From: Verrucomicrobiota bacterium
GTDB taxonomy: Bacteria; Verrucomicrobiota; Kiritimatiellia; Kiritimatiellales; Tichowtungiaceae
Reading direction: 5' to 3'
Assembly: GCA_020853375.1 (NCBI GenBank)
Contig: JADYZA010000048.1
Span: 1-18,152 of the forward strand
Length of the DNA: 18,152 nucleotides
This document shows, piece by piece, positions 6,741 to 12,456 of the stretch. The notes under the pieces are model-generated. The model was not told the origin of the DNA. It was given only the letters and a program-made list of their open reading frames with translations, and ran no database searches. A program made the translations under genes and the position numbers. The first letter of the stretch is position 1, and each line of letters opens with the position of its first letter.

Positions 6741-8012
6741 TTACGCCCGCACTTTGACGTGCGGCTTGTCGCCATACACGATATCAACCCAAATTCCGTC
6801 ACTTAGAATGGACTGGCGCGCAGCTTCCACGACCAATTCATTAATGTAACTGTTGGCCGGCGTGGCAAGAATGCCCGCCTCGTCCGTTTCGCGAATCATT
6901 TCGCGGCGGCGTTCCAATGCTTGGGGCGCCTTCAGCGAAGCGGTTTCGTTCTCAATGCGACACATGGTCTCCACATTGGCGGCAACGGAGTCATAGCCGT
7001 ATCCGGACGGTTTAGCGCCAACACCTTCCCAAGGCAGCAGGCGGTAAAAGTCAGGGCTGACGTAGTTGTAGCGCGTACCGGCACAACCGATGTTGTTCAG
7101 GTAGCTGTGGCGAACACCGCGATCCTGGTCATTGTGCTGAATCATTCCGCCGCGATCCGCTCCTTCGCAGTACATCAGAAGCCCCTGATCATTACTTCCG
7201 GCCGCGTCATCTGGGTAGCCCAGACCGTCGATCACCGAAAGAATCGCGCCGTTCTCGAAACGAACACGGCCATTCGCCCACAGGTAGCCTTCATTCCCGT
7301 TCGGGAAACGTCCTTTAATACCGGAAACGGACACGCCGACCGGCTTGAGTCCGGTGATGAAGTAGACCAAGTCCACGTAATGACATCCGACGTATACAAA
7401 TGGATCGGTCTTGTCGCAGGTGAACCAGTTCTGGAAGTTTGAATGGCGGTAATAGTACGGCTCAATCATCCGCGCTTCACCCATCCGGAACTCGCCAAAA
7501 TGACCTGCGGCATACTGCCGTTTTGCAAGCAGCGCACGGCGGTCAAAGCGTTTGTGATATTCAACCCCAACAAACAGACCCCGTTCCAGCGCCAGTTTCT
7601 CGAGTTCCACATCCTGCTCATAGCTCAGCACCAGCGGCTTTACGCACAGCACATGCTGATCATGTTCCAGCGCCGTTTTGACCGCGTCGTAGTGAAACTG
7701 GTCGGGCACCGCCACGATAACCGCCTGGCGCGGACGAGCCGCCGCCAGACGTTCGCGGAACAGAGTGGGATGCATCTTCTCCGGCGGAGTGTCCACCGAA
7801 GGATAGGCATTAAAAGACTGCCCGGGGAAGGCGGCGGCAAACTCGGGGTTATCCTGCAACGCCCGCAATGGAGCGCTGTTTAATGCACACACCGAAATAT
7901 CCTTAACCGCCCCCACTCGTTGCAGGTGATAGACTGATGGCAGAATCAGGTCATTCGTGATCATTCCGCCGCCAACGATCAACACATCCAGAGGGTTATT
8001 CGCTAAACTCAT
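6741..8012 (-). CDS. Gfo/Idh/MocA-family oxidoreductase
   Basis: This 423-residue protein has an N-terminal Rossmann fold (DVLIVGGGMITNDLILP), the end of the fourth strand as VIVAVPDQFHYDAVKTALEHDQHVL, and CVKPLVLS in place of the usual EKP motif. Lys125 is kept but Glu is replaced by Val124. His211 in VYVGCHYVDLVYF is the candidate catalytic acid/base of the second half. The family oxidises or reduces hydroxyl groups of sugars, inositols and their amino or keto derivatives with NAD(P). At 423 residues it is longer than the typical 330-380. AAGGAG stands before the ATG. The gene is 57 bases after gdh and 38 bases before the aminotransferase. This arrangement suggests a keto group made or consumed next to a transamination step; the substrate is unknown. 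Confidence 0.88.
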   Translation of the reverse strand: MSLANNPLDVLIVGGGMITNDLILPSVYHLQRVGAVKDISVCALNSAPLRALQDNPEFAAAFPGQSFNAYPSVDTPPEKMHPTLFRERLAAARPRQAVIVAVPDQFHYDAVKTALEHDQHVLCVKPLVLSYEQDVELEKLALERGLFVGVEYHKRFDRRALLAKRQYAAGHFGEFRMGEARMIEPYYYRHSNFQNWFTCDKTDPFVYVGCHYVDLVYFITGLKPVGVSVSGIKGRFPNGNEGYLWANGRVRFENGAILSVIDGLGYPDDAAGSNDQGLLMYCEGADRGGMIQHNDQDRGVRHSYLNNIGCAGTRYNYVSPDFYRLLPWEGVGAKPSGYGYDSVAANVETMCRIENETASLKAPQALERRREMIRETDEAGILATPANSYINELVVEAARQSILSDGIWVDIVYGDKPHVKVRA

Positions 8013-8063
8013 TAATCTCCTTACAATCCAAGTTCGTTTCTAAAAGATACACTCACCGAGGCC

Positions 8064-8083
8064 GCACCTTTATGGCAAGGTGC
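8064..8083 (-). other. Hairpin over the gdh stop codon
   Basis: On the minus strand GCACCTT-gccata-AAGGTGC forms a 7-bp stem that includes the gdh stop codon. No T-run follows, so it is not an intrinsic terminator. It could stabilise or process the mRNA between gdh and the oxidoreductase gene. Confidence 0.4.
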
Positions 8084-9329
8084 CGCGAGCGACGAGAGCG
8101 GTGCAGACATTCTTGACGCCCAAATACATCGCGGCGTCACGCATCTGCCATTTCCGCTGCGTGGCGGTCTGGTAAACCAGCTCGAAGCGATCTTTCATCC
8201 GCTGCTCAAGCCGAACGCGGACTTCTTCGCCCGTCATCTGTTCCTGCTGTGTTTCCTGTGTGTATTCCAAGTAGGAAACAAAAACGCCGCCAGCGTTGCA
8301 GAGAATATCGGGGATGATAAATACACCCTTATTGTGCAGAATTTCATCCGCTTCAGGCGATGTCGGACCGTTCGCGCCTTCAGCTATAACGCGTGCTTTG
8401 ATTCGATCTGCGTTCGCTCCGGTGATCTGATTCGCCGTCGCACAAGGCGCCAGCACATCACAAGGCATTTCAAGCAGATCGCCGTGCGCGATTTCCTTGC
8501 CGCTCGGGGCGCCGGTCAGTTTTCCGGTGCGTGCGACATGAGCCAGAACCGCAGGCAGGTCGAGTCCGGCGGGATTGTAGATCGCGGCGAACTCATCGCT
8601 CACGCCAACCACCACAGCGCCCATTTCGGCCATCACAACGGCGGAGATAGAGCCTACATTGCCGAAGCCCTGCACGATCACTTTCGCGCCCTTCATGTTC
8701 AGGCCGATCTTTTTGAGAGCTTCAGCGGCGGCAACAGCCACGCCGCGTCCGGTCGCTTCGCGTCGGCCGGGAATACCGCCCAAAATAACCGGTTTGCCGG
8801 TTACATAAGAACCCTGAGTGGTTGCGTAACCCAGCGAATAGCTGATGGTGTCCTTGATGTATCCCATGTCGCGCTCGCTGGTTCCCATGTCGGGAGCAGG
8901 GACATAAATCATCGGGTGAATATGCCGATGGGCGTTGCGGGTGAAGCTGCGGACAACAACCTGCTTGTCATCAGCGGTCAGTTTGGACGAATCGGCCACG
9001 ATACCGCTCTTGCCGCCGCCAAACGGTACGCCGATCAATGCGCACTTCCAGGTCATTTCCATCGCCAGCGCGGTCACATCATCAAGTGTCACATTTGGGG
9101 CCATGCGAATGCCTCCCTTGCAAGGACCGACGGCATCGCTGTGTTTGACTACAAAGGCTGAAATATAGTGGATTTTCCCGTCTGAGAACTGCGGTGTAAG
9201 CGAAATTTCGCTTCGTTCTTTGGGATGTCTCAATTTTTCGATCATATCTGGACAGAACTCATCTTTCAACAGAGCCGCGGCCCGGTCAAAATTCGCCAAT
9301 GCGTTGTCTAACATCGTCTGCTTCTTCAT
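8070..9329 (-). CDS. Glutamate dehydrogenase (Glu/Leu/Phe/Val dehydrogenase family)
   Basis: This 419-residue enzyme should interconvert glutamate with 2-oxoglutarate and ammonium using NAD(P). The substrate-binding stretch VGPCKGGIRMAP (Lys71), the catalytic segment IGVPFGGGKSGIV (Lys107), PAPDMGTSERDM (Asp147) and the nucleotide motif VQGFGNVGS (219-227) are all present. The length fits the hexameric small GDH type (410-450 residues). Amino-acid dehydrogenases for Leu, Phe or Val share the fold, but the 419-residue length and the GGIR region favour glutamate. AAGGAAA precedes the ATG. The gene starts 4 bases after the LacI-type gene ends. Its place beside a transaminase suggests a dedicated copy that regenerates 2-oxoglutarate in a catabolic pathway or, run in reverse, supplies glutamate as amino donor. 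Confidence 0.9.
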   Translation of the reverse strand: MKKQTMLDNALANFDRAAALLKDEFCPDMIEKLRHPKERSEISLTPQFSDGKIHYISAFVVKHSDAVGPCKGGIRMAPNVTLDDVTALAMEMTWKCALIGVPFGGGKSGIVADSSKLTADDKQVVVRSFTRNAHRHIHPMIYVPAPDMGTSERDMGYIKDTISYSLGYATTQGSYVTGKPVILGGIPGRREATGRGVAVAAAEALKKIGLNMKGAKVIVQGFGNVGSISAVVMAEMGAVVVGVSDEFAAIYNPAGLDLPAVLAHVARTGKLTGAPSGKEIAHGDLLEMPCDVLAPCATANQITGANADRIKARVIAEGANGPTSPEADEILHNKGVFIIPDILCNAGGVFVSYLEYTQETQQEQMTGEEVRVRLEQRMKDRFELVYQTATQRKWQMRDAAMYLGVKNVCTALVARGTLP

Positions 9330-9333
9330 ATTT

Positions 9334-10353
9334 TCATTTTCCTTTATCTGATCCTATTTTCCCGCACGACTCCCGGATAATCAACTCGGGAACGATAGAC
9401 ACATCCTTCGTATCCTTCAATTGATTATCCACCAAAATTTTGAACGCCTCGCTGATCATGGCGCGCACAGGCTGACGCAAAGTGGTTAGCGGAGGAGTGG
9501 CCAGCTGGGCCGACGGGATATCGTCAATACCCGCCACAGAAATATCCTCCGGAACCCGCTTGCCCGCCTCGTGCAGTGCCCGCAACGCGCCATGAGCAAT
9601 CATGTCTTCTGCCGCGATCACCGCCGTCGGTATGCTTTGCGGCGCCTGACAAAGAAACTGATTCATCCCTTCCCGTCCGGCTTCGAACGGCGGCAAAGCC
9701 AAATGCTGGAAAAGTGACGGAGTTGTCTCTACGCCGCGTTCACGAAACAGATTACTCAAAAAAGTTTCCCGCCGACGGCTAGGCTCATCAACCGTTCCAA
9801 TCCATCCGATATTACGGTGTCCAAGCTCAACCAGGTAATCCAGAATCTTCCGCAACCCTGCGGCCTGATCCATCACCACCTGACAGACTCCCGGCCGTTT
9901 TTGTCCCCAGCCGATTTGCACCACCGGCTTACCGGTCTGCAGAAAAGAGTCCAGCCCTGCGGGACAGAAATCGCTACCTACCAGCATAAGGCCGTCGGGT
10001 AAATACCGGGACAGCGTCGTCAGAGACTCCGCTTCACCGTCCGACAGTAGCAACGCATAATGATGACTCCGCGCCAGCGCCTGCATTTCGCCGACCAGAT
10101 GGCCGAAAAATGGATCTTCAAACGCTTTAACCACCACGCCGAAAAACCGGCTCGACCCGCCTCTCAGCGCAGCAGCCACCGGGCTTGGGCGATATCCCGC
10201 CGCGCTGGCCGCCTGACGAATCCGCTCGATGGTTTCCGGCGCCGCGCCAACAGCGCCCGCCGAACCGTTCAGTGCGCGCGAAACCAGCGACTGGGAAACC
10301 CCCAGACGCCGCGCCAATTCTTTCTGCGTCATCACTGGCTGAACATTGACCAT
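9334..10353 (-). CDS. LacI-family transcriptional regulator
   Basis: From the ATG at 10353 this gives 339 residues, the usual LacI length. The N-terminal DNA-binding domain reads MTQKELARRLGVSQSLVSRALNG, followed by a hinge helix region GYRPSPVAAALRGG. The periplasmic-binding-protein-like sensor domain follows, with FFGVVVKAFEDPFFGHLVGEMQ and, near the end, VAGIDDIPSAQLATPPLTTLRQP. It should bind a small sugar-like effector, which is unknown. Other possible starts are the TTG at 10380 (nine residues longer) and the ATG at 10332; none has a strong ribosome binding site. It is the first gene of the operon with gdh, the Gfo/Idh/MocA enzyme and the aminotransferase, and probably controls it. Confidence 0.9.
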   Translation of the reverse strand: MVNVQPVMTQKELARRLGVSQSLVSRALNGSAGAVGAAPETIERIRQAASAAGYRPSPVAAALRGGSSRFFGVVVKAFEDPFFGHLVGEMQALARSHHYALLLSDGEAESLTTLSRYLPDGLMLVGSDFCPAGLDSFLQTGKPVVQIGWGQKRPGVCQVVMDQAAGLRKILDYLVELGHRNIGWIGTVDEPSRRRETFLSNLFRERGVETTPSLFQHLALPPFEAGREGMNQFLCQAPQSIPTAVIAAEDMIAHGALRALHEAGKRVPEDISVAGIDDIPSAQLATPPLTTLRQPVRAMISEAFKILVDNQLKDTKDVSIVPELIIRESCGKIGSDKGK

Positions 10354-10576
10354 GCCGGAAAATCTATCGATACCTGCCAATAAGTCAATCGAATACGTAT
10401 GAGATAAAATTTACGCCCCGGAATCTGAACGTCCTCAACTTCACAGCCGGCCCGAAAACCCAGAACAACTAACCCGCATCTTTTTCTTCATCTTCAACAC
10501 GCGATTCCCTATCCTCAAAGTTCAAAATGAACTCGCGCGGAACGTCTCTAACATAAAAAAGCGGAAAGCCTTTGCC
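10354..10576. promoter_or_regulatory. Divergent intergenic region between the LacI-type and flavin reductase genes
   Basis: These 223 bases must hold promoters for both divergent genes. Two dyads stand out: one around ATACGTAT (10393-10400) near the LacI-type gene, and GTTCA-aaa-TGAAC (10520-10532), 45 bases before the flavin reductase start. I cannot assign -10 and -35 boxes with confidence. No small ORF here looks real. Confidence 0.4.
10389..10404. promoter_or_regulatory. Candidate LacI-family operator
   Basis: TCGAATACGTATGAGA is an imperfect dyad centred on CG, with 12 of 16 positions symmetric and a perfect 8-bp core ATACGTAT. Central CG pairs are usual in LacI-family operators. It lies 36 bases upstream of the chosen LacI start. 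Only one copy is visible, so support is weak. Confidence 0.3.
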
Positions 10577-11203
10577 ATGCAACCCAAACAGCCCGTCAAA
10601 AAACAGTCGTGGAAACCCGGCAACATGCTTTCACCAGCTCCGGCGGTACTGATCAGTTGCGGCGGCGCCGGAGGCTGGAAACCAAACCTGATCACCATCG
10701 CCTGGGCCGGAACGGTTTGCACCAACCCGCCAATGCTCTCCATCTCCGTCCGGCCCGAACGCCATTCCTACGGCATCATCCGTCAAACCGGTGAATTTGT
10801 GGTGAATCTCCCCACGGCCAACCAAGCCAAAGCCACCGACTGGTGCGGCGTCGTTTCCGGACGCGACCACGATAAATTTGAAAAAACCGGACTGACTTCC
10901 GCGCCCGCGCTCGAACTAAGCTGCCCCATCGTTCTGGAATGTCCGGTCAACATCGAATGCCGCGTCCGCCAAACCTTGGAACTCGGCTCGCACGTCATGT
11001 TCATCGCCGAAGTCGTCGCTGTCCAAGTATCGGAAAACCTGATCGACGCCAAAAACAAACTCTGCCTCGAAAAAGCCGGACTCATCGCCTACGTCCACGG
11101 CGCCTACGTTGAACTTGGCCGCCACCTCGGCCACTTCGGATTTTCTGTCCGAAAGAAAAAACCTGCCGCCGCTCCGGCAAAGACTCCTCGCCGCCGGAAA
11201 TAA
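10577..11203 (+). CDS. Flavin reductase-like (FMN-binding split barrel) protein
   Basis: This 208-residue protein matches the flavin reductase-like domain: LSPAPAVLISCGG, KPNLITIAWAGTVCTNPPML, SISVRPERHSYGIIRQTGEF, VVNLPTANQAKATDWCGVVS. The end of the domain, AYVHGAYVELG, is also present. Members bind FMN and either reduce flavins with NAD(P)H or act as flavoproteins of unknown role in anaerobes. The length and the NPP/SVRP motifs fit the anaerobe-type group. The last 20 residues are Lys/Ala/Pro/Arg-rich and probably disordered. GGAAAG at 10563-10568 is the ribosome binding site. The gene stands alone, divergent from the LacI-led operon, so no partner can be assigned. Confidence 0.88.
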   Translation: MQPKQPVKKQSWKPGNMLSPAPAVLISCGGAGGWKPNLITIAWAGTVCTNPPMLSISVRPERHSYGIIRQTGEFVVNLPTANQAKATDWCGVVSGRDHDKFEKTGLTSAPALELSCPIVLECPVNIECRVRQTLELGSHVMFIAEVVAVQVSENLIDAKNKLCLEKAGLIAYVHGAYVELGRHLGHFGFSVRKKKPAAAPAKTPRRRK

Positions 11204-11205
11204 AA

Positions 11206-11225
11206 AAGCGGCATCTCTGCCGCTT
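11206..11225. terminator. Hairpin after the flavin reductase gene
   Basis: The perfect 8-bp stem AAGCGGCA-tctc-TGCCGCTT begins three bases after the stop codon. On the plus strand only two T residues end the stem, so termination there would be weak. On the minus strand a run of six T follows, making a better terminator for leftward transcription. Confidence 0.55.
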
Positions 11226-11470
11226 CGTCTACCCCGTCGCGATATTGATCACATTCCTCCACACCATCGGCTGGCTGAATTTGAAGCCGTAGAATTTTGG
11301 TTTAGCGCGGGGAGGTTATCAGAACTTCGTTCCGTGAACTTTAATGAACTCCTTCACGATGGCTTCGCTTCCACTGGAAAGTAGAGGTTTGCCTGAAAGC
11401 GCTCAAGCTGAAACACCAGCTTCTCAAGACGATGGTTGCGCGAAAAACGGCGGTTTGGTATAAACCCCTC
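11226..11470. other. Non-coding stretch before the toxin-antitoxin pair
   Basis: I see no convincing gene here. The small palindrome GGTTT-ggtat-AAACC (11452-11466) lies four bases before the chosen antitoxin start and could be its autoregulatory site. Otherwise I recognise nothing. Confidence 0.35.
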
Positions 11471-11692
11471 ATGACCGCACTAGCACAGACTGTTCTGGAA
11501 GAAGCGATGCGACTCCCGTCGGTAGACCGCGCCATGCTGATTGAAAAGCTGATTTCCAGCTTCGATGCCGCCAAGCGGAAGACCATCGATGCCGCATGGG
11601 TTGCGGAAAGTGAAAATCGGCTGGATGCCTACCGTACCGGCAAGCTGACCGCACGGCCTTTCGAGGACGTGATGAAAGACCTGAATGCATGA
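11471..11692 (+). CDS. Addiction-module antitoxin (TIGR02574 type)
   Basis: This 73-residue acidic protein has the layout of the TIGR02574 addiction-module components. An N-terminal helix (VLEEAMRLPSVDRAMLIEKLISSFD) is followed by a linker, AAWVAESENRLDAYRTGK, and a C-terminal FEDVMKDLNA that usually wraps the toxin. I start it at the ATG at 11471 because it matches the family N-terminus. An in-frame ATG at 11432 would add 13 residues; neither start has a clear ribosome binding site. Its stop codon overlaps the toxin start by ATGA, the standard type II arrangement. The antitoxin should neutralise the downstream RelE/ParE-like toxin and repress the pair. Confidence 0.82.
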   Translation: MTALAQTVLEEAMRLPSVDRAMLIEKLISSFDAAKRKTIDAAWVAESENRLDAYRTGKLTARPFEDVMKDLNA

Positions 11693-11979
11693 ACGTGCGG
11701 ATTCTCTCAGCGGCTGAGTACGAATTTCTGGATGCCGTTCACTATTACAACGACGAATGCCCCGGCCTCGGATTTGAATTCGCGGCGGAAGTCCAAAACA
11801 CAATTGATCGCATCAAAAACAATCCCGAGGCCTGGGCCCCGCTCTCGGCAAGAATCCGTCGGTGCCTCACTCAGCGTTTTCCTTTCGGCGTGATCTACGA
11901 ACTGGCGAACGATGAAATTCTAATCGTCTCCATCATGCACATGAACCGCCATCCTGAGTCGTGGAAGAAGCGGGTCTAA
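11689..11979 (+). CDS. RelE/ParE-family toxin
   Basis: This 96-residue protein matches the ParE/RelE toxin fold: LSAAEYEFLDAVHYYNDECP, GLGFEFAAEVQNTIDRIKNNP, then RRCLTQRFPFGVIYELANDE and the final strand ILIVSIMHMNRHPESWKKR. The pattern YYxxxxPGLG...F...V...I..NP and RRxLxxRFPxxxxY is the ParE-like group associated with TIGR02574 antitoxins. The family includes gyrase inhibitors (ParE) and ribosome-dependent mRNases (RelE), and the sequence alone does not decide which. The length is normal and nothing is truncated, so the pair looks intact. It overlaps the antitoxin gene by four bases and depends on it for translation. Confidence 0.87.
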   Translation: MNVRILSAAEYEFLDAVHYYNDECPGLGFEFAAEVQNTIDRIKNNPEAWAPLSARIRRCLTQRFPFGVIYELANDEILIVSIMHMNRHPESWKKRV

Positions 11980-11989
11980 AACGCTGGAA

Positions 11990-12047
11990 TTGGTTCATAG
12001 AACCAACTCTACATTACCCGAAATGTAGCGTCGGCTCTGCGAGCCGA
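11990..12047. repeat. Paired palindromic repeat (BIME-like), copy 1
   Basis: Two hairpins, TTGGTTC-ata-GAACCAA (11990-12006) and TCGGCTC-tgc-GAGCCGA (12031-12047), are joined by inward-facing complementary stretches CTCTACA (12007-12013) and TGTAGCG (12024-12030). It lies 10 bases after the toxin gene. The same layout recurs at 12398-12456. Confidence 0.8.
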
Positions 12048-12092
12048 AAAAGGTGGAAGCGGCATCCCTGCAGCTGAACCAGAGACTGGAGC

Positions 12093-12329
12093 TTACTTCT
12101 TCTTCTTCTCTTTGTGGATCACCGGTCCGCCGGCCAGGATTTCTTTCTTGGCGTTGAAATATTCCTCGTCGGAAATCACGCCCTTCTCTTTGGCTTTCTG
12201 CAGATCCAACAACTCCTGTCCAATCGTCGTGGTGCGAGTGTACGCGACATCCACTCGGTTCAACATTGCGCAACCAGACACTCCAATAACCAGTACGCCC
12301 GCCACGATCATTGCTTTGAATAGTTTCAT
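12093..12329 (-). CDS. SHOCT-domain lipoprotein
   Basis: This 78-residue protein has a lipoprotein signal peptide with lipobox VSGC (Cys20), so it is probably anchored to a membrane through a lipidated cysteine. The C-terminal part, LLDLQKAKEKGVISDEEYFNAKKEIL, is a typical SHOCT (short C-terminal) domain, followed by a Lys-rich tail. SHOCT domains are thought to mediate oligomerisation; the function of this protein is unknown. GGGAGAAG before the ATG is a good ribosome binding site. The gene lies between two copies of the same paired palindromic repeat. Confidence 0.85.
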   Translation of the reverse strand: MKLFKAMIVAGVLVIGVSGCAMLNRVDVAYTRTTTIGQELLDLQKAKEKGVISDEEYFNAKKEILAGGPVIHKEKKKK

Positions 12330-12397
12330 TCTGCTTCTCCCTGTTTTCCAACCACCGGAAGTTAGGGTTTCGTCCGCAGCCGCTCAAGCGGAAAAAA

Positions 12398-12456
12398 TTG
12401 GCTCTAAGAGCCAACGCTACAATGGGAAAGAATGTAGCGTCGGCTCTGCGAGCCGA
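12398..12456. repeat. Paired palindromic repeat (BIME-like), copy 2
   Basis: TTGGCTC-taa-GAGCCAA (12398-12414) and TCGGCTC-tgc-GAGCCGA (12440-12456) form two hairpins. They are joined by ACGCTACA (12414-12421) and TGTAGCGT (12433-12440), which are perfect complements, so the whole unit can fold as one palindrome. The right half is identical to that of copy 1 (TGTAGCGTCGGCTCTGCGAG onward). It ends exactly at the last base of the U32 stop codon. Confidence 0.85.

Noticed and set aside
8334..9161. A 275-codon open frame on the plus strand
   Set aside because: It is antisense to glutamate dehydrogenase and a by-product of high GC.
5329..10353. A biosynthetic gene cluster for a secondary metabolite
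   Set aside because: No assembly-line, tailoring or export gene is present; a LacI-controlled metabolic pathway is the simpler reading.
10354..10380. TTG start extending the LacI-type regulator by nine residues
   Set aside because: The extension has no ribosome binding site and LacI proteins begin close to the helix-turn-helix; the ATG at 10353 gives the usual length.
11471..12456. A defence island around the toxin-antitoxin pair
   Set aside because: No nuclease, methylase, reverse transcriptase or other defence gene is nearby.
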